64,000 nucleotides of DNA, taken from NCBI RefSeq assembly GCF_041260155.1, contig NC_091935.1:8583501-8647500 (forward strand). The letters run 5' to 3'. Below are positions 53,301 through 64,000 of this stretch, one piece after another. The notes below the pieces were generated by a model that was not told the DNA's origin, did no database searches, and saw nothing but the letters and a program-made list of their open reading frames with translations. A program made the translations under genes and the position numbers. Numbering within the stretch: the stretch's first letter is position 1; every line of letters begins with the position of its first letter. This stretch comes from Ptychodera flava. Taxonomy: Eukaryota; Hemichordata; Enteropneusta; Ptychoderidae.

Positions 53301-55504
53301 AGTGAAGTAACAGTATTGTTCTGCATAAATTGGACATTTAATTACCATAAATGGTTTTCTGAAACTTTCATGTACTACTACCGGTAGTAGTACAAGTCGT
53401 CATTTTTGCATTGAATTATAAAGTCTTGAAACCGTTACAAATATTGCTACACTTTTGGGTTATACGGTACCAGTCTGTTACATGACTTTCTCATACAAGA
53501 TATTCTGTAAAATCTCTTGACAGGATGTATTTACTGTATATGTATATCTTGTAAGCGAATTTGAGCCTACGTTAGAGTCACTATTTACATATAACCTGCA
53601 TATCACATGTACTACCGGGTATATCGGTAGACCAAGCGTATTGTCCGCCCACTTTTCCTCAAACAGCTTTGATATTCCGTTGTGGGAGTCTTTGTACTTG
53701 GTTTAATCAAATCAGCTTCTCATGCTTCCATGATAGAGCCACTCTAAGCTCCGGGCTTATTTGATTTCCGCAATCATGTTTGAAGTTTAAACTTCTCATC
53801 AGGTTAAATGGAGCACATGGGTTTAGAAATGACGTTTGAAGTTTAATCTCTCATCAGGTTAAACAGAGCAAACGGTTTGCAATGTACAGAAATGTACAGA
53901 AGAGTAGGGAATAATGATATTACAAAGCACAAATATTGTATCAGAGTTCCTTTCATGTGAGAGACATGGTATTAGTTTCAGAACGGCAATTTAATAATAT
54001 AAGACTTTTGATATATAAATTATTAAGTTGAAAGTTCGTCAGCAAAAAAAGGAAACGTTTTCAAGTTTTTATGTGCCCAGGATGCAATGGGAAATACAAA
54101 ACTTTAAATACAGTGGCCAAAATGCAGGCAACAGGACAGTGATGAACACTTGTTTGAATAATAGTAAAATAATGGAAAAAATGTTCCTTTTTTTATGATT
54201 TATATTTAAACACCGTCTTAGCTTTACAAAATGACAATTGATTTCAGACAGCCAAGGGAATTTCAATTACTGTTAACTTGTTCACTATGAAAGGATATGC
54301 ACCCTTATTCACTTGAAAAAAAGAGAAATTTTTGAAAAGAAGTAAAATTCATAAAAAGAGCCTATGAAGCAAATTATCAAGACATTTAATGTCTATATTT
54401 TCAGATTTCTATTAATAATTATTCTCGTGACATTGAACGCCTGTATGCAATGCAAGGTTTATGCAGGAACATGAAAAAGTACACGGTCTGCATTGAACGT
54501 CTTAATAGGAATATAGAAATCATGTATACAATATTCAAAGAATACACAGGTACATAGATCAGCCCATGTGTAAAAATCCACCATTAAGAGTGTACATCTA
54601 TGCGCACAAAGAGCCATTTTGATAGTTGCAATCATTATGATATTCCCATAATGCATTATTCAAAGCATTGGAACACATTCATGCATGCAAGATGTATGAT
54701 ATGAATTAAAAGCATTTTACATGTTTGTTAACTACACTACAGTTTACAGCTGTAAAAATGTCATACACATCTGTGAGAAATCGTTTCCATATTCTCATAT
54801 CTGTAGTTTCTAGTTTATTTATGTAAAATGTAGTTAAACCTGTCTTTACATGAAAATATATTGACCATTTAACATATGTTAGTTACTAATTAAACAAAGC
54901 ACTTTAACTCAAACATTCAGTCATTGTAGAAACATGTTGATTGAAAACTGATATTGTGTCCTGGAAAATCTATATTCTGTTCAAAAATATTTTGAATTTC
55001 AATTGTCTTGGCTTCCAAAATTAAGCATGATAAACCCCATGGTACAATATTGGTATATTGTCTGACAAGAATGTGATGCGCTTTCTCATCATTTGATTTC
55101 CAGGAAAAAATTTTTTCAATAAATGTTTTCAATAAATGTATTTATACTCAAATGAAACAGAAATAATATGCCTAATATACATTGTCATTGTACAGTTCAT
55201 CTTCCTCTACAACAATATAAGCTGAAAAAGACTGTGTTTTTGTGATATATCGGTACGGCTAGCAGACTCCTTGATGGCGTAACATAGCAGCATTCTGTGG
55301 TACTTTCTCAATCTCAATAGGTGCAACGTTTTCAAGTGTGTTTTCTTACACATGAGAATCACCCAGAAATGCCAAAAGTCAACATGTGACTACACCGTGC
55401 CATCATAAATCTGAGAATTCAATGCAGGGTTTATTCACTCAAACATGGTTTGGTCAAAACTCAATTTTATCAATATTAGTGATTGTTGGACGGTATACAG
55501 AGAA
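50354..55504. other. AT-rich DNA without a supported gene
   Basis: No exon with splice and domain support. Contains a TAATGTAATTAA tandem at 53190-53222 and the 24-bp palindrome at 53371. Confidence 0.5.
53371..53394. repeat. 24-bp perfect palindrome
   Basis: TGTACTACTACC is followed immediately by its reverse complement GGTAGTAGTACA, with no spacer and no mismatch. A shorter related inverted phrase, CTACCGGGTATATCGGTAG, lies near 53611. Confidence 0.9.
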
Positions 55505-55508
55505 TTAA

Positions 55509-55600
55509 GCGTTTTCCTGCCAAGTCGGTGAAAATCCGCTTGAAATTCGGTGTAGCTAGAATCTGAGCAGCCACGGCCGTTATCCTGCCAAGGCGGTGGA
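55509..55600 (+). repeat. piggyBac left terminal and internal inverted repeats
   Basis: Terminal 13-mer at 55509-55521, followed by CCAAGTCGGT at 55520-55529 and the internal repeat with CCAAGGCGGT at 55588-55597. The spacing between terminal and internal repeat is longer than at the right end. Confidence 0.8.
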
Positions 55601-57120
55601 AATCGGGCTACTTTTTGGTACCCCTTTCTCGACGGAACTACGTGTGTAGCAAACCCTTGCTCGCGCTAGGGGTCGTTCGAGGACAGGTTTTGGGCGAGGA
55701 ACGGCGTTTGCTCTCGAAATGGGTTCACAGAGAGTCCAACGACAGGGAAAGGTGCGGAAGCTACCCAGCCAGTCCCCCACCCCGTTGGGGGACTGGTTTT
55801 TTTTGGGGGGACGAGTAGCGTACTTGGCAGGTTAGCACGGTGACGTATCCTAGCGGAGTTTGGGCTAACTTGGCTCTGAGGCACTACATAGATTGCGGCC
55901 GAAATTGACCGTCTCGGCAACGCTAATCTGTAAGGCAAACCGCCTAAGACCGCCTCAGCTGGCGGTGCAATTTTTGCCAATGGTGCGAGTCGAAAATCAC
56001 GGACTTAGTCCTGATTGACGGGAAGTGCGGACGGATTTGACGGACTCGGCTTGATTAGTCCCTGACATGGAACTGATCCGAACGGACTTGAGCGACATTT
56101 GTGAAGGGTAACCACCGCTTTTAACCGACTTGTTACCTTCTCGAAAAGACTACCCACTCAGATGTCGGACGTTGTCGGCTGCACTTGGCTCTAGACGTTC
56201 AAGCCGTGCAACGAAACACACCGCCTCAGCCTTGCCACTCACGAACTGGCCTCAAAATTTGATACCATTGTTCACCGACTTGGCGGCTGCGGTTAGGTGC
56301 GTGAACCGTTGTTCACCGACTTGTTACGCCTATGTTGTCCCTGTGAAGTTCGGCTAACGGCCGAGTCTAACGGGAGTTGGCAGACCTGGTAGACGTACCT
56401 GTCGGTATATTCCGAGTTTTACGCACTCGGGCGTCAATGACGGGTCGTCATCACCGCTGATGACGTAGACGTGCTGGCCATGTTATTTGAAGGAGCCATG
56501 TTTGCCCAACGGACGAGGCCGAGACAGCCGTTGACAATTTTGCATCCTTCATCTTTGACCGCCTTAGTTGGGTAAGCCGCTCGGCAGGCGACGGTTATGA
56601 CCTAAACAAGCCGCTGAAGCACTGTTCGTTGCCGTACAAGAACGAGACGGCCAGTCCATTACTGCTTAATGGGCGATCTGTCGGGTTGGCTTGTCACCGA
56701 CTTGGATGACAATATGCCCTGCGCAGGCGTACTTAGAAGGGACATGAGGTTAAAGATACGGGTTTCCCACCCGTACTAAACATGGGCTTGGGCCAACGTC
56801 CTTGGGTGGCAGGTGCGCATGCCACGTACCCAGCTGGACGGAATGTCAAGTTGAGATGCTAATGACATTGACTATGTTATGCTAAGTGCTCGAGGGATTT
56901 GCATTGCAAATGAGTATTATTAGCATATCAAATGGTGCGGACAGGCAATTTACATGACGGGTAGGAATGTCAGCGCCGGTTGGTGGACTGATTGCCGTAG
57001 GTCCATTATAATAACAGGTGGCTGCATATAAACACCCCTGCGTCCAATCATGTCCAGGGCTTTGTTTCCCTGTGGCTTTAAAAGGGTGGGACCTGCTAGT
57101 CTGTCGACACTGTTCCAGAC
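55600..57120 (+). other. piggyBac 5' noncoding region with repeated ACCGACTTG words
   Basis: The word ACCGACTTGG/T occurs at 56124-56133, 56274-56283, 56315-56324 and 56696-56705, and ACTTGGCAGG at about 55822. These are the reverse complement of the CCAAGTCGGT of the termini. They are likely extra transposase contact sites or remnants of terminal duplication (inference). A TTTAAAAGG box about 45 bp before the transposase ATG may act as its core promoter. Confidence 0.6.
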
Positions 57121-59525
57121 ATGAGCTTGACGGACCGCAAAAGTTTTCTGAAGGCGAGCAGACGACTGAAGCTCAAAGATGCAGAGTCTCCGGGCGGTAG
57201 TGGTAGCGATCGTTGTGATGTCCCTAGTAAACGTTCTAAGAAGTCGGGCAAGAAACGCTCCCGTAAGGCGAAGCTATCTCCGGCTGAAAAACCCAGTGGT
57301 AAGCGTAAACGTAAGACTGATCGTTCTGCCGATGAGGATGATGATGGGTCACCGGTTGCCAGTGGTTCTCACCCGGCTACTCCGGGAGAGACTACTTCAC
57401 CTGCAGAGACTACATCTGCTCTTGTGGGAGATACTTCACCTGCACAGACTACGTCTGCTGCTGCTAGTGAGACAGTGAGTAACGAGACGGCTGATGCCAT
57501 TGGTTCTCCCCCGGCTGCTCCAGGAGAGACACCACCTGTTGCTGTGCACCATGAGCCCTCATCCTGCGTCAGGAGAGGTTCCTGTGCCCAGTGCGAAAGA
57601 GCTTGAGTCCTCGTCATCAGCAGAGGCTGCCCAGCCCGCTCCTGCCATAGTTTCGTGTGCTGCGATGTCCCCGCCGAAAAAGATAGTGCGGAGGGTTCGT
57701 TTCAGGATAGCCCACCTGATTTTGAGCAGATATGATCCTTGATGCCGCTACGGGCGAGTTCAGGCCCAGACGCCCAGACGACGGTGATATCACCACTGAG
57801 TCCGACTCGGAGGTTGACGAGGATGCGGCAGAGGACGATGACTTTTATGACAGGCAGTATGTAGGTGAGGCAAGCTCTGACGACGATGATGACGTTGCTG
57901 CTGTGTTGGCGGAGGACGACACCCCTCCTGTCTGGCGTATGTCGGAAACTACCGATGCTAATATATTTGAGGAGACCGATTTTGACCATGAGAGAGGACC
58001 GACTTTCACCTTGCCCAGCCACTCCCGTGAGATCGATTACTTTTTTAAGTTTATTCCAGCTACACTGATCAGATTGGCAAAGGACGAGACTAATAAATAC
58101 GCCAAATTCCACCAGCGATATATCGCTAGGAAGATCGATAAATACTGGCGTAACTGCTGACTACCGAGAGGTGCAGGCGTTCATTGGCGTCTTAGTCTGT
58201 ATGGGTATCGACCGTAAATCATCAGTGGAGGATTATTGGTCTAGCGATCCCTTTCTGAGAAACCAGGGTATTTCTACTGTGATTACCCGCAGTCGCTTTC
58301 AGCAGCTTATGCGATACTTTCATCTGGCAGACCCAGAGAACGATCCACGTCGTGATCCTGATGAGGCACGCCGCCGACGTCGGTGTCAGGAGGATCCCCT
58401 TTATAAAATCAATCCATGGATGGAGCCCATAGTTGACAGGTGCGTAAATAATTATAAGATGGGTAGAGAGATCTCCATCGACGAGGGCATGGTGTGATTT
58501 AAGGGCCGTTCTAAATTTAAGTAGAGATTACCGCATAAGCCTGATCGAGACGGTTTTAAGATATGGCAGCTGTGCGACTCCACCACTGCATACATCGCTA
58601 ACTTTGCACCGTACCTCGGTGTGAAATTTCGGGATCGGACTGATGGGAGACGGCAGGAGCGAGGGTGTGGGGAAAAAAATTACGGGGGGGCTGGTCCAGC
58701 CATTTTGTGGATATAATCACAGCCTATTTTGTGATAGCCTGTTTAGCACGGTCGTTACTGCTAGAGAGCTGATGGAGACCGGGATCTACATGGTCGGGAG
58801 TTTTAACCGCCGTAATCGTCGCACCATGCCCCCTCAATTAATTCCGCCAGGTAAGAGGAAGCGCCTTCCTCTGTCTGTTGGGGATATGAAAGCCACGACC
58901 AGAACGGACTCTCGTCTTAACATCACTGCTTATCAGGATAGTAACGCTCAGGTGCTGATCTTGAATACGGTCTATCCACCCTTGGAGTGCGTGCCAGTGG
59001 GGGAGGGAGACGAGCAGCGACAAGTGCCTCTGTCGCTGTATAATTATCGCCGGTACATGGGAGGTGTCGACCGAGCCAACCAGAACGCAAGTACTTTCAC
59101 ACTGGGCGCAAGAATCACAGATGGTGGACATATCTGGATGTTACCTGATTGATGTTGCCCTGGTAAATGCATATATATGCTTCAAGCATGTACACCCTGA
59201 TAGTAAGCTGACCCATAAGATGTTTCATCTGCGTGTCGGGAAACAACTCATTGGCGGTTATTGTGGGCGATCGCAGCCCAGTGTGAGAGAGGTCGAGGCC
59301 ACCGTTTCTCTTGCCTCGTACATAAATCCACAAAATCAGCTGATGCACGTTGTCAGCCGTTTGGAGGGGCGGCAGAAATGCTGTAAAGTGTGCAGCAGAG
59401 AGGGTAAGACCACTGCGAGCGGACGACTGTCTGAGACGTCCAAAGGATGTAGTCTCTGCGGGGTTCATCTTCACGAGGGCGAGTGTTTTGCGGCTTTTCA
59501 TCATCGCATGATTGCTACGAGGTAA
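57121..59525 (+). pseudogene. piggyBac transposase (DDE_Tnp_1_7 type), degenerate
   Basis: Starts at ATG 57121. Segments in order: a basic, Lys/Arg-rich and Ser/Thr-repeat N-terminus (57121-57606), an acidic stretch (57732-58160), the catalytic core (58141-59130) and a C-terminal cysteine-rich domain to 59525. Core landmarks are FIGVLVCMGIDRKSSVEDYW, the first Asp in SIDEGM (GAC 58480), the second in CDSLFST (GAT 58733) and the third in MGGVDRANQ (GAC 59069), so the DDD triad is readable. The zinc-binding end has CCKVC, GCSLCG, HEGEC and FHH. The frame changes at least five times (about 57600, 57725, 58130, 58600-58680, 59130), with in-frame stops at 58495 and 58522. It cannot make full-length transposase. 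VDRANQ replaces the usual VDRADQ. Confidence 0.88.
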
Positions 59526-59739
59526 GAGGAGTGTTGGCGTGCAGACCTCTACTCACACAGCCCCGACGACACCAATCAGCAAGAGAACCCGACGTAAATA
59601 ACGGACAGGGGACAGCTTCGCCTAACAGTGGCTTGACTGTATTCTTAACACGGACCATGATCACATTTTGAGCACGGTTGTGCCGTTTGTTTGTGCTTTA
59701 CGATCCCGCTGATTGTAAATTGAAACATGGATATTTTGT

Positions 59740-60076
59740 ACAATCCCCCCGATTGTAATCTTTGTAACACGGACCATGCACTCGGACGTCGAGACAGACT
59801 CTGAGATTTATTATTGGGCATAATGTAAATTATTCCCGAATAAAATACTATCTATGGATCGCATATTTTCGTTTGTTTTGTTTAGACGGATTATTTTGTA
59901 CAGTTCCCCCTATTATAATTTTTGTAACACGGATCTGCCACCCCGATTGTAATTTTGAAACACGGACCATGCACTCGGACGTCGAGACAGACTCCGAGAT
60001 TTATTGTTCGGCATAATGTAAATTATTCCCGAATAAAATACTATCTATGATCGCATATTTTCGTTTGTTTTGTTTT
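59740..60076 (+). repeat. 193-bp offset direct duplication with polyadenylation signals
   Basis: CACGGACCATGCACTCGGAC begins at 59768 and again at 59961. The match runs about 115 bp through GAATAAAATACTATCTATG and GCATATTTTCGTTTGTTTTG. Shorter related phrases (GATTGTAA-TTTGTAACACGG) occur in between and just upstream. Both copies carry AATAAA, so the transposase 3' end has two equivalent polyadenylation sites. Confidence 0.85.
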
Positions 60077-60835
60077 TACCCCCACTTTCATTTTGGCAGA
60101 TCCGTAAGGACGCTATAGTAATGGATGAACGTGCGTTGTATCACGTGGGAGGGGCACAGCCCAACGGAGGCTGTGCTCGTGCGACGTAGACGTTGTACCA
60201 ACCATCTGTCGTTTGGGTTAGTGCATAGAGCAGTTGCACTGTCCAGAGCTAAGGTGGTACAAAACTGCACCTTAGTAACAACTGCACAACTAACCTGTTA
60301 GGAAACGGTAACACTAACGAGCTAAGTGTGCACTGAACTGGCCAAACTACGTACACGCCTTCCTTCAATGGCGAAGCTATGTCATTGACACTACGTCAAA
60401 GCAGACTGCACTGTGCGACTCTTCCAAGTCGTTCAAAGTACGTGGCCAAGTGACACAACCCAGGGGGAACAGGACAGGTTTGAGGGTGCTGCCGCACCCA
60501 TAGCACTAACCCCTGGGTCTTCTACTAACCCACGAGCGAGGTGATGTTTCCCGGTGTGGACATGCGTGCCGGCGAATGAGCTTTACTTCCGCAAAAGTAA
60601 GCTAGAAAAGGGCATAAAAGTGCACGTCCCCCGGGGCAAACAACGCCCGAGACCTCGTCATTTTCTCGACACAACCTCATCAGCGGTTGCCCCTCTATAC
60701 GGGCATGCAAAAATTTTTGAAGTCTAACATGTATATGGTCGGTAATCGTACCCGAAAATGCGTTTTTTTCCCGCCAAATGCCTGGCAGGAAAGCGTGCAG
60801 GAGAGCCTATCTTCTGTAGACACGGAAAAGGGGGC
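60077..60835 (+). other. piggyBac 3' noncoding region
   Basis: No gene. Contains a short hairpin (CACAGCCC / GGCTGTG, about 60155-60176) and GC-rich sequence unlike the surrounding host DNA. Confidence 0.5.
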
Positions 60836-60889
60836 CGGTTTTGACCGACTTGGCAGGATAACGGACAGGGGCGCTCGGCAGGAAAAGGG
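60836..60889 (+). repeat. piggyBac right internal and terminal inverted repeats
   Basis: Contains ACCGACTTGGCAGGATAACG (60844-60863) and the terminal GGCAGGAAAAGGG (60877-60889), followed directly by TTAA. Confidence 0.85.
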
Positions 60890-60893
60890 TTAA

Positions 60894-61447
60894 GCGTGAA
60901 GAGGTCATGGCAAAATATGCATAATACAGGTATACATGTACATGTACCGATCAGTTCAGTTGTACATGTGAACCATGGTCTTTCATCAAAATCAAACTTC
61001 TCTTTTAAAGTTTGATACTGTCAAATTGTTCTTGGTTATTTTAAAGGCATCACTGCTGAAAAATCACATTTGATGCCATACAAGTTCAGGAAACTTCGCC
61101 TGGTACACATTTAGGAATTACTTTGATTAAGTGCCATTTATGAAATTCATGGCAATTTAGAGAACAGCCTGTCAATTTGATACAAGACTGGCAATTGTCC
61201 AGCGTACATTTCATCAGCGTTTCTCATCCATGCAGAACTCTGTCACCCCTCATGTTTTAATACTTTTTTCCTTGTTCGATTCAATTTATTTTATTTTAGT
61301 TTGTTTCATTCTTCTACTAAGGTTTTTGCTGTTTTGCATGAGCTTTGTATCAAAACCTCTCAGTGTTGAAATGTGATGAGTTTTTGGAATTTCAACACTC
61401 AGTGTAAACTTCTTGGTCAAAACAATCTTCATTTGGTTACATTTTTT
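60894..61447. other. Host DNA right of the piggyBac element
   Basis: AT-rich with several TACATGTACATG words near 60945. No gene seen. Confidence 0.4.
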
Positions 61448-62992
61448 GCTCACGTGTTTACACACGTGGGCATATGTCGCAGCGATGTCTGTGTGTCTGT
61501 GTGTCTGTCTGTCTGTCTGTGTACTCAATATCTCAAAAACACCTCATCAGATCAAAATCAAATCTGGTACATAGATTCAGTTTGCAAATGGCAAGAACTG
61601 ATTAGTTTTTGGTGGATGTGGCTTACTTACTTTTTGCTCATTTGCATAATTAATGATTTTAGAAAAAACAGGTATATATTGACAACGACAGCACACAATT
61701 TGATGAGATTCGCTACAAATGTTGATCACACCAAGATATATCAGTTTTGAAAGATATTAAGGGGTGACGTGAAAGATAATTACTAATTTGCATGTTTAAT
61801 GAAATTTCTAATTAGGAGTATATATCTGAATTTACTCGATCAAAATTGACGAAACTTGGTATGCATATTGAAGATACTATGATTTAACCTTATTGAAAGT
61901 CATTAAGCATTTTTACTTCATGCAAATCCTAATTTGCATATTTAATGAATTTTTGAAATTAAGGATATCTATTTGAAGTTACATGACCAAAATTGATGAA
62001 ACTTGCCATGTACATTAAAGATACTATGATAGAACATTATTAAATGTCATTCAGCATTTTTACATCAGCCAATTCCTAATTTGCATATTTTATGAACTTT
62101 CCTAATTAGGGGTATTTATTTGAATTAACGAGACCAAAGTTGATGAAACTGGCTATGTACATTAAAGATACTATGATAGAACATTATTGAAAATCATTAA
62201 GCATTTGAACTTTAGCCAATTCCCTATTTGCATATTTAATGAACTTTCATAATCAGGGATATTTATCTGTATTGACTGAACAAAAGTTGACAAAACTTGC
62301 TATGTACATTACAGATGCTACGATACGACATTATTGAAAGTCATTAAGCATTTTTACTTCATCCAGCTCCTAATTTGCATATTTAATGAATTTTTGAAAT
62401 TAGGGATATATATTTGAATTTACATGACCAAAATTGATGAAACTTGCTATGTACATTAAAGATACTATTATGTAAGCTGACATTATTGAAAGGCATTAAG
62501 CATTTTTGCTTCAGCCAATTCCTAATGTGTGTATTTAATTAACGTTCCTAATTAGGGATATATTCTTGGATTTATTTGATCAAAGTTGGCATAACATGCT
62601 ATGACATTGATGATTATACCAGGTTATACCAATTTGGAAGTCATTTCGCACTTAAGTTTTCATGTCAGCTAATTAATAGTTTGCATATCAAATGAGCTTT
62701 CAAAGTTTGGAATATATAGTTTGAAGGACTTGACCAAAGGCAATTACACTTGCTATATAAGTGGTGATACAATTATAGCAGTCAAAGAAATTAATTATTT
62801 TTATTTCAGTTAATTACATATTTTAATACTTAATGACCTATAGAGTTAATCTGTGGTGAATATTGTTTATTATGTTGATCATAATACTTTCAATGAAGTT
62901 GCAAAGTTGCAAACATGTGGCAAATGTTCATATTTATACATAACTGCAATATTTAATGAAACACGTGAGCATTTACAGTTCATATCTGGTCA
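61448..62992 (+). repeat. Compound repeat: CTGT leader, satellite-like units and unique tail (copy 2)
   Basis: Starts with GCTCACGTGTTTACACACGT and CTGT units (61490-61520), resembling 42768-42835. From about 61790 it has five or more 145-149 bp units, with the (A/G)TTGA(C/T)GAAACTTG phrase near 61846, 61990, 62135, 62284 and 62433. From about 62700 it continues in the same unique tail as 1400-1670 (ACTTGCTATATAA, GTGGTGAATATTG, AACACGTGAGCATTTACAG). Same strand as copy 1. Confidence 0.75.
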
Positions 62993-62993
62993 C

Positions 62994-63055
62994 TGGTACC
63001 ATACATGTACATGCATGGTAGATGTACCATACATGTACATGTATGGTAGATGAAC
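62994..63055. repeat. 30-bp tandem of palindromic ACATGTACATG units
   Basis: Two adjacent units of about 30 bp. The second contains a perfect 24-bp palindrome at 63025-63048 (TACCATACATGT and its complement). The first differs by one base (ATGCATGG for ATGTATGG). Confidence 0.9.
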
Positions 63056-64000
63056 CATGTTTCAACGTGTAATGATGAGCAGAACATGCAATAATTCACT
63101 GAATCCAATGGCATTGATGTAGAAAATTTGCTTCATGATAATATCTGCCCCCCAGGGTAAGCTATGATGCCAAGACACCCATGGTATATATCGAACCAAG
63201 CGGACATGAGATGAACAATGTCAAATGGAATATTATATCTGTTTGATCAATTTTCCCCAAGTCACGATTTCTTGGTGTGATAACGCCACGTGAGTGTAAC
63301 AAAGCCAATTACCTCATTCAGCATTTTTCTGATAACGCTATTTTAGGACATACACTGTAGCTGTTGATGCAAAATTCCTGCTCTCTAGCCATTCCCAAAA
63401 CTTTAGAATATGGCTTTCAGATTTTTAGGTCTCTCTTACTGAAGTTGCATTGAAAAATAACTTGGTGTCAGAGTTCATTCTACAACTATAATGCTGAAGA
63501 TACAGATTATCGTGCAAAACTATGTGCAGTTTACACATATGTGACAAAGATTACAGGAGAAATTTGTGCATTCAGGTTACACATTATTTAAATCATATGA
63601 TATTAATCAGTATCTGTACCACGTAAGATTCAATTCCTGAAATGTAAAGGTATGTTCTGACATGCACAGCGTTTACTTTGATTTTGAGTAAGTTGTGGCA
63701 TGAAAATTTCACATTGCCTTTTATTGCCTAAAATCTGATACTGTGTGAGTACAGCATGGTTAGTCAAGTGAATTCATGACAGGGTTATATTAGCTATGCA
63801 CAAATAAATGCATGATGTGCAACAAATTTTTGCAAAAAGATGTTCTAAAGCTCAAATAAAATTTAGAGTTGCATTCATAATACGGAAATACATGTAGCCC
63901 GTAGCGCTTGTTGAATTTGAAAGCTTGTCTGATTCACTGATTGCTAATTATTGGAATAGTGTCCTATACATGTAGATCATGCAGAGTATGGTGACACTGT
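63056..64000. other. AT-rich DNA to the end of the window
   Basis: No gene, repeat unit or splice-supported exon recognised. TACATGTAG words near 63890 and 63967. Confidence 0.4.

Larger units (their letters stand above)
55509..60889 (+). mobile_element. piggyBac DNA transposon, 5.4 kb, flanked by TTAA
   Basis: TTAA at 55505-55508 and 60890-60893 is the target duplication expected of piggyBac. The left end GCGTTTTCCTGCC and the inverted right end CCCTTTTCCTGCC match at 10 of 13 bases. A second internal inverted repeat follows: CCGTTATCCTGCCAAGGCGG on the left (about 55577-55596) and CCGTTATCCTGCCAAGTCGG on the right, lying nearer that terminus. Different spacing of the two repeats at the two ends is the known piggyBac pattern. 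The element is GC-richer than its surroundings. It carries a long 5' noncoding part (55600-57120), a transposase relic (57121-59525) and a repeated 3' region. Decay of the transposase and of the left terminus suggests it is inactive. Confidence 0.9.

Noticed and set aside
55580-56357. Several open frames in the piggyBac 5' region
   Set aside because: GC-rich chance frames overlapping terminal repeats, with no domain or start context.

Overview
The window is animal genomic DNA: AT-rich, intron-rich and full of microsatellites and dispersed repeats. Genes have GT-AG introns, start sites resembling the animal consensus, extracellular CUB and LDL-receptor class A (LDLa) domains, and an MPV17-family mitochondrial protein. 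The repeat style (long (ATGT)n, (ACAT)n and (AT)n arrays, abundant TACATGTA palindromes, a 145-150 bp low-complexity satellite) suggests a marine invertebrate, possibly a deuterostome such as a hemichordate, lancelet or echinoderm. I cannot fix the species.

Region 1 (about 2.1-20.5 kb, plus strand) is a tandem array of three paralogous genes. Each encodes a small type I membrane protein: signal peptide, one CUB domain, one LDLa domain, one transmembrane helix and a short tail. All three share the same five-exon structure with identical splice phases (1-0-1-1). Copies 1 and 2 come from a segmental duplication of roughly 6-7 kb that also includes upstream, intronic and downstream DNA. Copy 3 is older and its tail is shorter. 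These look like cell-surface binding proteins whose extracellular core is kept while the transmembrane and tail exon changes; the ligand is unknown.

Region 2 (20.5-33 kb) holds one unrecognised charged, helix-rich gene on the minus strand (24885 down to about 22430, two coding exons inferred) and then about 8 kb of repeat-rich DNA with two strong inverted-repeat hairpins (30.9-31.0 kb and 31.4-31.8 kb).

Region 3 (33.15-43.3 kb, and probably past the window end) is an MPV17L2-like mitochondrial inner-membrane protein gene on the plus strand. Three coding exons are visible and the C-terminal exon was not found. Its first intron carries a nested pair of non-autonomous DNA transposons with intact target-site duplications (36049-37477 containing 36604-37160).

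Region 4 (43.3-64 kb) has no firmly supported host exon. It holds a 5.4 kb piggyBac DNA transposon flanked by TTAA (55505-60893) with a decayed transposase, a long (AT)n tract, palindromes, and a second copy of the satellite-like repeat that also opens the window (1-1.67 kb and about 61.8-63.0 kb). No tRNA, rRNA or CRISPR array was seen.
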